Assembly (NCBI GenBank): GCA_017535945.1
Contig: JAFXTJ010000052.1
Location: forward strand, 1 to 64,000
Direction of reading: 5' to 3'
Origin: Lachnospiraceae bacterium
Lineage (GTDB): Bacteria > Bacillota > Clostridia > Lachnospirales > Lachnospiraceae
Length of the DNA: 64,000 nt
Shown here: piece after piece, positions 8,690 through 16,234 of the stretch
How positions within the stretch are numbered: the first letter of the stretch is position 1
Layout of the letters: each line of letters begins with the position of its first letter
Notes under the pieces: generated by a model
The model's database searches: none
What the model was told of the DNA's origin: nothing
The model's input: only the letters and a program-made list of their open reading frames with translations
Made by a program: the position numbers and the translations under genes

Positions 8690-9929
8690 TTTCCGCGAGT
8701 TCAAGCGTATGCTCCCTCACCTGTCTGCAACAAAGCCCGACAAACCGGTCCAGAGGAACTCCCTGCAGCTGTTTGTTGGAGCCGCGGACATTGACGGATA
8801 CCGTCTTCTCCGCCGCCTCCTTATCCCCGAGCACCAGGATATAGGGATCCTTGTAATTCTTGAATTTCTTGATCTTCTCCTTCATGTTGCTGTCGGAGTA
8901 GTCCGTTTCCACGCGGATCCCCGCTTCCGCCAGCGCCTCTTCGACCTGCTTCGCATAATCGTTGTGCTCCGGCCGGATCGGCACGATGCCCACCTGGTAC
9001 GGGGAGAGCCAGAAGGGAAAGGCCCCCTTGAAGTTCTCGATGATGATCCCGATGAACCGCTCGAGCGAACCGTAGATCGCACGGTGGATGACAACAGGCA
9101 TCTGCATGCTGCCGTCCTTGTCCTGATAGGTCAGACCGAAGTTGTGCGGGAGCTGGAAGTCGAGCTGCACGGTGCCGCACTGCCACTCGCGGCCCAGGGC
9201 ATCCTTGATCTGGAGATCGATCTTGGGTCCGTAGAATGCACCGTCCCCCTCATTGATCTCGTAGCCGCCCTCGCCGTATTTCTTGTCGAGGATCCGCTTG
9301 AGTGCCGCCTCGGCACGGTTCCAGACCTCGATATCACCCATGAAGTCCTCGGGCCTCGTGGAGAGCTCCGCCCGGTAGGTCACACCGAACGTGCCGTAGA
9401 TCTCATCCGCGATCGCGATGATGTCCGCGATCTCATCCTCGATCTGGCTTTCCATGACAAAGGTATGATCATCGTCCTGACGGAATTCCTGCACACGGAA
9501 GAGTCCGTTCATCTGACCGGATTTCTCCTTGCGGTGGAGCACGTCATACTCGCTGTAACGGATGGGCAGTTCCTTGTAGGAATGTACCGTCCGCTTGTAG
9601 GTCATCATGGCATTCGGGCAGTTCATCGGCTTGGCTGCCATCGTATCGACCGCCTCGCGGTTGTAGACGACCGTATGCCTGCCCAGCATGACCGGTCTGC
9701 CCGCCTCCGGATCATCAAGCTCCTGCTCCGTCTCCACAACGGCCGGAACCTCGGCATCGGCCTTGAGCCAGCCCTCGAGCCCGGGCACCATGAACATGTT
9801 GTTGATATAGTGTGCCCAGTGCCCGCTGATGAGCCAGAGCTTCTTGTTGTTGACGAGCGGTGCCGCGATCTCCGTGTAGCCGTGCCGCTCCTGCAGCTGC
9901 CTGGAGTATTTGAGCAGTTCCTGATACAT
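8679..9929 (-). CDS. thrS: Threonyl-tRNA synthetase, catalytic and anticodon-binding part (downstream of in-frame TGA)
   Basis: This 416-residue frame holds the class II aminoacylation core and the C-terminal anticodon domain. Motif 2 is seen in LPIRYSEYDV to EFRQDDDHTF, motif 3 in VVIHRAIYGSLERFIG. The three zinc ligands are C104 (KPMNCPNA), H155 (QDDDHTF) and H282 (VVIHRAI). An insertion of about 40 residues lies between the MFMV region and KPMNCP compared with the usual enzyme. The ATG at 9929 sits directly after GGAGG with no spacer, which is poor for initiation. In frame, it is simply the continuation of the upstream half across one TGA, so a single enzyme made by read-through, a mutation or a sequence error are the main alternatives. 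Confidence 0.88.
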   Translation of the reverse strand: MYQELLKYSRQLQERHGYTEIAAPLVNNKKLWLISGHWAHYINNMFMVPGLEGWLKADAEVPAVVETEQELDDPEAGRPVMLGRHTVVYNREAVDTMAAKPMNCPNAMMTYKRTVHSYKELPIRYSEYDVLHRKEKSGQMNGLFRVQEFRQDDDHTFVMESQIEDEIADIIAIADEIYGTFGVTYRAELSTRPEDFMGDIEVWNRAEAALKRILDKKYGEGGYEINEGDGAFYGPKIDLQIKDALGREWQCGTVQLDFQLPHNFGLTYQDKDGSMQMPVVIHRAIYGSLERFIGIIIENFKGAFPFWLSPYQVGIVPIRPEHNDYAKQVEEALAEAGIRVETDYSDSNMKEKIKKFKNYKDPYILVLGDKEAAEKTVSVNVRGSNKQLQGVPLDRFVGLCCRQVREHTLELAENAE

Positions 9930-9947
9930 CCTCCAGCCGCGGGGCAG

Positions 9948-9950
9948 TCA
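9948..9950 (-). other. In-frame TGA codon inside thrS
   Basis: TGA, followed by CTG, separates two frames that together make a full ThrS. Upstream and downstream residues align without gap to the conserved APGM-(aromatic)(aromatic)-xPxG segment. A single G-to-A change from TGG (Trp, the residue in the E. coli enzyme at this place) would produce it. Confidence 0.85.
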
Positions 9951-10565
9951 GTAGGGCATCCCGGGAGCGGTCTCATCAAACATGAACAGTTCCAGCTGCG
10001 CTCCCAGTTTCTTGTGGTCGCGTTCCAGTGCCTCCTGGATCAGCTTCAGATGCTCCTTCAGGGCATCCTTGTTCGGGAAGGCATAGAGGTAGATCCGCTG
10101 TAAGCTGTCCCTCTTCTCATCCCCGCGCCAGTAAGCACCGGATACCGAGCGGATCTTGTAGGCCACATTCATCAGTTCCTGGGAATTGTCGACATGAGGT
10201 CCTCTGCAGAGATCAACGAAATCGGAGCCCGTCTCATAGATCGAGATGACCTCGCCCTCCGGCAGATCTTCGATCAGCTCGGTCTTGAATTTCTGCCCGG
10301 CAAACAGCTGCAGGGCTTCTTCTCTTGAGACTTCCTTTCTGACCCAGTCCTCTCTCCTCTTGATGATCTCCCGCATCTTGTTCTCGATGGCCGGGAAGTC
10401 CTCCTCCTTAACGGAGACCGGGATCAGAAAATCATAGTAACAGCCGTCCTCGATCTGGGGGCCGATGGCATACTGTACCTCTTTGCCGTAGATCTCGATG
10501 ACGGCCTTGGCCAGGATATGGGCCAGGGAATGTCGGTATACTTCCGCAAATTCTTCTTTATTCAT
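9948..10565 (-). CDS. thrS: Threonyl-tRNA synthetase, N-terminal editing part ending at in-frame TGA
   Basis: The 205 residues are the editing domain that removes mischarged serine, without the usual N-terminal TGS domain. The editing residues are intact: H12 and H16 in RHSLAHILAK, C120 and H124 in DLCRGPHV. The frame ends in EEAPGMPY then TGA (9950-9948). In other ThrS proteins this motif runs on as APGMxFW or APGMPFF, and here LPRGW follows in the same frame, so the TGA occupies one codon of the conserved motif (codon 206 of a 628-codon reading). The gene starts 3 bases after the SEC-C gene. Confidence 0.88.
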   Translation of the reverse strand: MNKEEFAEVYRHSLAHILAKAVIEIYGKEVQYAIGPQIEDGCYYDFLIPVSVKEEDFPAIENKMREIIKRREDWVRKEVSREEALQLFAGQKFKTELIEDLPEGEVISIYETGSDFVDLCRGPHVDNSQELMNVAYKIRSVSGAYWRGDEKRDSLQRIYLYAFPNKDALKEHLKLIQEALERDHKKLGAQLELFMFDETAPGMPY

Positions 10566-10568
10566 ACG

Positions 10569-11093
10569 CTACTCCTCATAGCGGCCTGCGCCGCCGCGTC
10601 CGTGACATTTTTTATACTTCTTGCCGCTCCCGCAGGGGCAGGGATCGTTGGGATAGACCTTGACGGCCTTGCGCACCGTCCGCGAATCCTTCTGCTCCTT
10701 GTAGAGCGCCTTCTGTTCGTCCTTGGTGAAGATGTCGTCCCAGGCTTCCAGCGTATAGAGCCAGTCGGCCTCGGCCGCCACCATGTTCTTGTACAGCAGG
10801 GCCTTGTCGAACGCAAGGCTGACCACCGTGTCCTCCCCCATCTCGTCGATGGGGTTCGGAGTCTTCAGGCTGTCATTTATCCCGTCGAGGAACCCCGTCA
10901 TCGTCATGATGTCGATGCCGTATTTCTCCGCCAGCTCAGCGACCGTGCCCTTCACTTCCTCATCCGGTGCCGCGAGCAGCTGCTCGTAGATCTTCTTCTC
11001 TTCCTGGAAATAGTCCGACCACAGCTTCTGGAGCTGTCCTCTGTCCGCCGTCTCGGAATATGCCTTGTCGCGCCACTGTTCCAGTAAACTCAT
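10569..11093 (-). CDS. SEC-C motif protein
   Basis: A 174-residue protein with a mostly helical body and a C-terminal SEC-C zinc-binding motif, DPCPCGSGKKYKKCHG (CPC then C, plus H). This motif occurs at the end of SecA and of many small proteins that may bind SecA, ribosomes or nucleic acid; the role here is unknown. The body (EEKKIYEQLLAAPDEEV, TGFLDGINDSLKTPN) resembles clostridial SEC-C proteins located near housekeeping genes. The ATG follows GGGAGGACATC. It is the first gene of the run leading into thrS, the exported protein, trkA and trkH. Confidence 0.85.
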   Translation of the reverse strand: MSLLEQWRDKAYSETADRGQLQKLWSDYFQEEKKIYEQLLAAPDEEVKGTVAELAEKYGIDIMTMTGFLDGINDSLKTPNPIDEMGEDTVVSLAFDKALLYKNMVAAEADWLYTLEAWDDIFTKDEQKALYKEQKDSRTVRKAVKVYPNDPCPCGSGKKYKKCHGRGGAGRYEE

Positions 11094-11151
11094 GTCTGAT
11101 GTCCTCCCATTATCTGATCCCCCTGCGGGGCCGTTTTCCGCGTATCGTTAT

Positions 11152-11179
11152 ATTATAGCACGATGAGGGAGAAATACAA
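11152..11179 (-). promoter_or_regulatory. Promoter for the SEC-C/thrS run
   Basis: Minus-strand TTGTAT (11179-11174) and TATAAT (11157-11152) with a 16-base spacer, about 60 bases upstream of the SEC-C start codon. No T-box is recognisable in the short leader, although many clostridial thrS genes have one. Confidence 0.6.
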
Positions 11180-11271
11180 GGGCGGAGGGGAGCGGAGAGT
11201 TTCCGCGCGGTTTCTGTTCACTCTCCCACGCGGTCATATGATTAGTGCAACCGCGCGTAATCTGCTGTTAA

Positions 11272-11420
11272 GGATCCGGGTATCTGCAATCGTGTTATAT
11301 CCGTATTTGCAGGTACCCTTTGACCGAAAGTACCGGCCGTGTGGAGCCGACAGTGAGGGATTCGGGTACCTGCAATCATAGTATATCCGCATTTGCAGGT
11401 ACTCTTTGACCGGAAGAACC
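11272..11420. repeat. Two tandem copies of a 63-base hairpin-forming element
   Basis: Copy 1 is 11272-11334 and copy 2 is 11358-11420, a period of 86 bases, with about nine differences and no gaps. Each copy folds on itself: GGGTATCTGCAA pairs with TTTGCAGGTACCC in copy 1, and GGGTACCTGCAA with TTTGCAGGTACTC in copy 2, leaving a 14-15 base loop. Each stem is followed by CTTTGACCG. The period is not a multiple of three and no frame is shared, so it is not coding. Confidence 0.75.
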
Positions 11421-11452
11421 CGATGTGAACGTTTGACGGCTGTGAACAGTAT

Positions 11453-11546
11453 CCTGCGGGGACGCCTCCCGGCTCCGTTCTCGGCGTAGCGGTACTAAGG
11501 CAGTAAAGAACACTGCCTAAGTACCGACGCCTCGAAAGGCCCCGCA
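11453..11546. other. Candidate structured RNA or regulatory hairpin
   Basis: An inner hairpin (11483-11531) pairs GGCGT with ACGCC, then CGGTACTAAGGCAGT with ACTGCCTAAGTACCG around the loop AAAGAAC, with one A-A mismatch and a two-base bulge. It is enclosed by TGCGGGG (11455-11461) and CCCCGCA (11540-11546). No T-run follows, so it does not look like a simple terminator. The strand is uncertain. Confidence 0.45.
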
Positions 11547-11741
11547 GCGCAAACATGTCTGTCCCGCGCGAGGATCTAAGACTAACAATTCGGTCGATCC
11601 AAAGATACACGTTGTCATCCGATGCGGACAGGAAGTATAATACCGGCAGACAGATCTGCTGACCGGACCGGGCAACAGACATGAATGGCCGCCGCATCAC
11701 AGGACCCGAAGCGCGGCCGCAATGCAAGTAAAGGAGACACC

Positions 11742-12821
11742 ATGCGCATACTTAAGGATAACCCGCTGACCAGACTGATCGGTGCGATCAAGGGATTCGC
11801 CGAGGATCCGCTTTCGAGCCTGGGGACCATCCTGCCGGCGGCGATCATGATCACCGGGATCGTCTCGGGCATCCTGGCTTATATCGGTTTCATTACGGAT
11901 GGGGAATATCAGTCCCAGCTGGATGTTATCCGGGCGGACGGGTTCTTTCAGGCGCTCAACAGCAATTTCACCAACGGGACCGCGGGGGATGTCACTTCCG
12001 GATGGGCGGGGATCCTGCTCACTGTCCTGGTGGCCGCGCAGCTCATTCTCTTTGCGGTGATCCTGTGGAAGCGGGGCGGACTGCCCGGCCGGATCGTGAT
12101 CGTCCTTGATCTCATCGCTGCCGTTGTGTGGGGCGTGTTCTTCTTCACCGTGATGGGAATCCGCTTCGGGGAAAATGTGCCGGTGATCAACCGCCAGTTT
12201 GCCATCGACACGCTGAACGGCCTGTATGAAAAAGGCCACGACATCAACGCCATGGCCCGGATCTATCTGATCGCGGGAATGGTGATCGTCCTCATCCTTG
12301 CGCTGTGCGCCTTCCTGGTCAAAGACGCCCGTCGGGCATTTTGGGATCTTGTCATCGCCGTCATCTTTACCTGGCTGCTCATTCCCATCGTGCTGCTCAT
12401 CCTGGAAAACATCTTTTCTCTTGGCTCTGCGGCGGTGCTCTTCCTCATCGTGCTTATCGCCGGGAAATTCTTCCTCTCGTTCCTGAGCGGGGAAGGCGGG
12501 GAAAGCGGCGGCGGTTCCTCCGGCGGATCCCATGCACATAAGGCCCCCAAGGCGGATGCCCCTTCCAAGGCCCCCGGGAAAAAGGAATCTTCGGGGCCTG
12601 CGCAGAAGCGCTTTGACATCGGCTTCGAGACAAAGATCTGGCGGGACAAGGGCGGTCTGGGGATCGCCACCGCGTCCGCCGACAGCGTTTATTTCAAGAA
12701 CAATATCGACGCCCCCCAGTGGATCTGCACCGTCCAGCAGTTTGAGCAGGGCGACGTGGCGGTCTACATGAACAACCGGCGCATCACGGATGTGGCAGGG
12801 TGCAAAAAACCCGCGCGTTGA
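11742..12821 (+). CDS. Multipass membrane protein of unknown function
   Basis: A 359-residue protein I cannot assign. It has about six hydrophobic helices in the first 265 residues (for example TILPAAIMITGIVSGILAYI, IVIVLDLIAAVVWGVFFF and VLFLIVLIAGKFFLSFL). A Gly/Ser-rich linker (EGGESGGGSSGGSHAH) and a Lys/Pro-rich stretch lead to a soluble C-terminal domain of about 60 residues (FDIGFETKIWRDKGGLG to MNNRRITDVAGC). The ATG follows AAAGGAGACACC; a 19-codon upstream extension has no ribosome site. Its TGA stop lies in the loop of the hairpin that terminates the opposite ABC operon, so the last residues (CKKPAR) are encoded by terminator DNA. Confidence 0.8.
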   Translation: MRILKDNPLTRLIGAIKGFAEDPLSSLGTILPAAIMITGIVSGILAYIGFITDGEYQSQLDVIRADGFFQALNSNFTNGTAGDVTSGWAGILLTVLVAAQLILFAVILWKRGGLPGRIVIVLDLIAAVVWGVFFFTVMGIRFGENVPVINRQFAIDTLNGLYEKGHDINAMARIYLIAGMVIVLILALCAFLVKDARRAFWDLVIAVIFTWLLIPIVLLILENIFSLGSAAVLFLIVLIAGKFFLSFLSGEGGESGGGSSGGSHAHKAPKADAPSKAPGKKESSGPAQKRFDIGFETKIWRDKGGLGIATASADSVYFKNNIDAPQWICTVQQFEQGDVAVYMNNRRITDVAGCKKPAR

Positions 12822-12830
12822 TCGCGCGGG
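12804..12830 (-). terminator. Terminator of the sugar ABC operon
   Basis: On the minus strand CCCGCGCG, loop ATCAA, CGCGCGGG is followed by TTTTTTG. It lies 48 bases after the stop of the binding-protein gene and overlaps the 3' end of the opposite membrane protein gene. Confidence 0.88.
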
Positions 12831-12877
12831 ATGCGGGCCGTGCTTTGATCGGCGCGGCCTGATATCAGCGGGACGTT

Positions 12878-14473
12878 TCAGTCCTTTTCCTTTAATTTTC
12901 TGCGGATGAATACCAGGGCGATCCCGATCCAGGCGATCACCAGGGTGATGAGCAGCGCCGCGCTCATGCCGGGCAGCGGCGTGTTTTCGATGTCATCCAC
13001 TTCCTTGCGTTCCCCCAGCCGGTAGAGGCTCTTCGTGTCCGAATAGAGCTTGTCAAACCACGCATCATTCACATTCTGTCCCCTGCGCACACCTTTGACC
13101 GTATTCTCGATGAGGCTTCCCGCCGCGTCACGAAGGGACGCAGAGCCGTTAAACACCGGCGTGACAAAGGTGTCTGCCGTGTGGGCGAGGATGAGTCTGG
13201 TCGCTTCGATCTTAACCCGGTAGTGTTCTTTGTTGTCTTCCCCCGAGCGGGCGAGGTAATCCGTGTAATCCGGATCCTCTCTGGCATCGAGGGTGACGGG
13301 CACATAGCCCTCGGTCTCGGCATAGGCGATCTGTACCTTGTTGGTGAGCAGGTACTGCGTAAAGAGCCAGGAAGCCAATACTTCCCGGGGATCGTTCTTG
13401 TTAAAGATGCAGACGGAAGGGCCCTGGGAGATCATCCGGGGGTGATCCGGATCCGCCTGGGGCACCGGGAAGACCGCGGTCTCAAACTGCACCAGCCGGT
13501 CCTTGCTGATGTCGATCAGCGGCGCGTCACAGCCCATCCAGGTGGCGCCGGCGGTGGAATCGACGGCGAAGATGCACTGGCCGGCGTTGAGGAAATTGGC
13601 GGGGTAGCCCGCGATCTTAAAGGTGGAAAAAGCCTCTTTGCGCACATGATCCGCCACACCGGAGAGGAATGCTTTGGTCTCGTCTCCGAAGATCAGGATG
13701 TCGCCCTCCGCCGTGGAATAGGGGGCACCGGTCTGGGCCAGATACTGGATCATCATGTTGTCGGTGGACTTGTAGATAAAAGGCAGGAGCACATGCTGGC
13801 CGTTGACGGAATAGACCCCGTCCGCACCTTTTGTGGCCGCCGCCCGCTCGCTCACTTCAAAGACAAAATCCCAGGTGAGGACATCCGGCAGCGTGTACCC
13901 CAGGGCTTCCACCATGTCTTTGTTGACATACAGCGCCTCGGAGGAGCGCATAAAAGGCAGGGCATAGAGTTCGTTCCCGATCCGGCACTCCGCCAGGTAT
14001 TCCGGGACGATCCGGTCCGCTGCGGGGGAATCAAAGCGGACTTCGCTCCCGCCCAGTCCGTAGCGCGCATCCGCTGCCAGGGCATCGAGGGGCACCACCG
14101 TCGAGGCACCGGTCAGATAGGTGGCGATGTGGTCGGGATAGGTGATGCACACATTGGGCGTGGTGTTGGTGCGGATGTTGGTGATGACATCGTTGTAGAT
14201 CTTGCCGTAATCCGTGTACAGTCTGAGATTGACCTTGATGTTGGGATAGATGGCTTCGAAATCCCGGATCGCCTGCTGGTAGATGTCCGTCTGGGTCTTG
14301 TTGGTATCATTCTTGGCCCAAAAGGTGATCTCCAGGGCTCCGGTGTCCGAAAGGCTCTCCGGCATCACGAAGGCATCCGACTGTCTGCTTCCGTGACAGG
14401 CGGTAAGAACTGCGGTAAGCGCCCCCAGCGCCAGAATGCGGACCGCGGTTTTGACAAATCTCTTCGTCCTCAT
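12878..14473 (-). CDS. Sugar ABC transporter substrate-binding lipoprotein with C-terminal membrane anchor
   Basis: Extracellular receptor of a carbohydrate (CUT1-type) ABC importer. A lipoprotein signal ends in LTAC (C26). The mature part shows family features: LEITFWAKNDTNKTQTDIYQ, IRDFEAIYPNIKVNL, then NVCITYPDHIATY, ELYALPFMRSSEALYVNKDM and ASWLFTQYLL. At 531 residues it is longer than the usual 420-450. The excess includes a C-terminal hydrophobic helix (about 504-523, AALLITLVIAWIGIALVFI) and a basic tail RRKLKEKD, predicting a second membrane anchor. It is the last gene of its operon and overlaps the permease gene by 4 bases. The sugar is unknown. Confidence 0.9.
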   Translation of the reverse strand: MRTKRFVKTAVRILALGALTAVLTACHGSRQSDAFVMPESLSDTGALEITFWAKNDTNKTQTDIYQQAIRDFEAIYPNIKVNLRLYTDYGKIYNDVITNIRTNTTPNVCITYPDHIATYLTGASTVVPLDALAADARYGLGGSEVRFDSPAADRIVPEYLAECRIGNELYALPFMRSSEALYVNKDMVEALGYTLPDVLTWDFVFEVSERAAATKGADGVYSVNGQHVLLPFIYKSTDNMMIQYLAQTGAPYSTAEGDILIFGDETKAFLSGVADHVRKEAFSTFKIAGYPANFLNAGQCIFAVDSTAGATWMGCDAPLIDISKDRLVQFETAVFPVPQADPDHPRMISQGPSVCIFNKNDPREVLASWLFTQYLLTNKVQIAYAETEGYVPVTLDAREDPDYTDYLARSGEDNKEHYRVKIEATRLILAHTADTFVTPVFNGSASLRDAAGSLIENTVKGVRRGQNVNDAWFDKLYSDTKSLYRLGERKEVDDIENTPLPGMSAALLITLVIAWIGIALVFIRRKLKEKD

Positions 14474-15327
14474 CCCTTGAGACCTCCCCGGGCCACGCCC
14501 GCCATGATCTTTTTGCGGAAGACGATGAAGATTACGATTAACGGCAGGGAAATGACCACCACGGCCGCCATCATCGCGGGGATGTTTTCCCGCCCGAAGC
14601 CGTTTTCGCGGATCTCCTGGATCCCCACCGAGACCAGGAAATAGCGGGCATTATCGGTGATAAGCCGGGGCCACACATAGGAATTCCAGCACTCGATCGC
14701 CTTGAGGATGGTGACGGTCACCAGGGTGGGCCTGCAGATGGGGCAGAGCACCTTGAACAGATAGACCAGGTCCGGCGTGCCGTCCACCTTTGCTGCGTAG
14801 TAGAGGGTATCGGGCACCTGCTCGAAGTTTTCTTTCAGCAGATAGATGTAGAAGACCGAGGTGACCGAGGGCAGGATCAGGCCGGTGAAGCTGTTGCGCA
14901 GTCCCAGATCCGTGATGGTGACGAAGTTGGTGATGACCACCAGTTCCCCCGGGATCATCATGAGGGACAGGAACAGCAGGAAGACCAGGTCGCGCCCCGG
15001 GAAGGAAAGTCTGGCAAAAGCAAAGGCCGACAGGGTGATCACGATGAGCATGAGGCCGGTGGTGACCACGGTGAAAACCAGAGTGTTGACGAAGTACCGG
15101 GCCAGAGGCACCGCGGTAAAGGCGGTGGCATAATTCTCCAGAGTCGGGGACAGCGTGTAGAACCGGGGGACATATTCCGCGTTGTAGGCACCGTAACCCT
15201 TGAGGGAGGTAAGGAGCATCCAGTAAAACGGGAAGAGTACCAGCAGTCCCCACACGATGAGCAGGATCCATGCCAGGATGTGCAGGACGCGGGTGCTTAC
15301 GGGCGTTTTGGTCACGATCCGATCCAT
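14470..15327 (-). CDS. Sugar ABC transporter permease (MalG/UgpE-like)
   Basis: The 285-residue permease has about six transmembrane helices and the family opening LVLFPFYWMLLTSLKG. The EAA-type loop that contacts the ATPase is YYAAKVDGTPDLVYLFKVLC, with the conserved alanine and glycine. It pairs with the MalF-like permease upstream (9-base gap if that gene ends at 15337) and overlaps the binding-protein start by 4 bases. The C-terminal IVFRKKIMAGVARGGLKG is typical of this family and supports the full length. Confidence 0.95.
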   Translation of the reverse strand: MDRIVTKTPVSTRVLHILAWILLIVWGLLVLFPFYWMLLTSLKGYGAYNAEYVPRFYTLSPTLENYATAFTAVPLARYFVNTLVFTVVTTGLMLIVITLSAFAFARLSFPGRDLVFLLFLSLMMIPGELVVITNFVTITDLGLRNSFTGLILPSVTSVFYIYLLKENFEQVPDTLYYAAKVDGTPDLVYLFKVLCPICRPTLVTVTILKAIECWNSYVWPRLITDNARYFLVSVGIQEIRENGFGRENIPAMMAAVVVISLPLIVIFIVFRKKIMAGVARGGLKG

Positions 15328-15336
15328 CCGTCCCCC

Positions 15337-16230
15337 TTAGTTGCTGCGCACCCGGCCGCGGCTCGCCAGCAGATTGATGAGCGTAATGGTCAGCACGATG
15401 AGGAACAGCAGGATCGCGGCTGCGGAAGCATAGGAAGGAAAGCCGCCGCTGTCGCCGTAGAGCATGTCGTAGACGTAGCCCACGATGGTGTTCATGCCGG
15501 CGGCATTTAAGTTGACGCCGAAGATCGCCACCGCGTCGCTGTATGCCTTGAAGGCGCCGATAAAGCCGGTGATCACCAGATAAAAGATCATGGGGGAGAT
15601 CATCGGCAGGGTGATCTTAAAGAAGATGCGCATGGGACCGGTGCCGTCGATGCGGGCGGCCTTGATGAGGTTCTCATCCACCCCGGCCAGGGCACTGGTG
15701 AGGATCAGGATCTTAAAGGGCAGGACGATCCAGATGGTATAAAAGGAAAGAACAAAGAGCTTGGCGGCATAGGGGCCCTCGATGAAGTCTATGGGGGCGA
15801 TCCCGAAGATGCCCAAAAGCAGGTTCATCAGTCCGTCGGAGTAAGGCGTCCTGGCAAAAAGGATCATGAACACCAGACCGACCGCCAGCGTATTGGTCAC
15901 ATAGGGCAGGAAGAAGATGGTCTGGAAAAAGTCCTTGAGCACCGTGATGGAATGAAGCGCCACGGAAATGACCAGCGCAAGCCCCGTGGATAAGGGCACG
16001 GTGATGATCACCAGAAGGAGGGTGTTCTTCAGCGCCTGCAGGAAGTACGGGTCTCTGAGTACATAACGGTAGTTGTACAGGCCGATGCCCCGATAGGTCT
16101 GGGAGGCGAAATTATAGCCTTCCTCAAAGGAATAGGTGACCACATCGAAGAGCGGGTATACGAGAAAGACGCCCAGAAAAAGAACGGCGGGCAGCAGGTA
16201 CAGATATCCCTTGAGATGACGCTGTTCCAT
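15337..16230 (-). CDS. Sugar ABC transporter permease (MalF/UgpA-like)
   Basis: A 297-residue six-helix permease starting at MEQRHLKGYLYLLPAVLFLG. Its EAA loop is LIKAARIDGTGPMRIFFKI. I chose the ATG at 16230, which follows the ATPase stop directly, because the longer frame starts only at TTG (16275) and overlaps the ATPase gene by 41 bases. No strong ribosome site is seen, which fits translational coupling. Together with its neighbour it forms the heterodimeric channel of the importer. Confidence 0.92.
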   Translation of the reverse strand: MEQRHLKGYLYLLPAVLFLGVFLVYPLFDVVTYSFEEGYNFASQTYRGIGLYNYRYVLRDPYFLQALKNTLLLVIITVPLSTGLALVISVALHSITVLKDFFQTIFFLPYVTNTLAVGLVFMILFARTPYSDGLMNLLLGIFGIAPIDFIEGPYAAKLFVLSFYTIWIVLPFKILILTSALAGVDENLIKAARIDGTGPMRIFFKITLPMISPMIFYLVITGFIGAFKAYSDAVAIFGVNLNAAGMNTIVGYVYDMLYGDSGGFPSYASAAAILLFLIVLTITLINLLASRGRVRSN

Positions 16231-16234
16231 GGGG

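Larger units (their letters stand above)
11094..11741. other. Gene-free structured intergenic region
   Basis: About 650 bases with no convincing coding sequence. Small frames here lack ribosome sites and run across repeats. It contains the SEC-C promoter, two tandem copies of a 63-base hairpin element, and a long imperfect hairpin enclosed by a GC-rich stem. It ends with the AAAGGAGA ribosome site of the membrane protein gene at 11742. Confidence 0.7.

Noticed and set aside
8679..10565. Genome-wide recoding of UGA to Trp
   Set aside because: TGA ends trkA, dapB, hisA, coaX and others at sensible positions, so only thrS has the in-frame TGA.
11242..11727. 161-codon minus-strand frame in the structured intergenic region
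   Set aside because: It crosses the hairpin repeats, no ribosome site, no protein-like composition.
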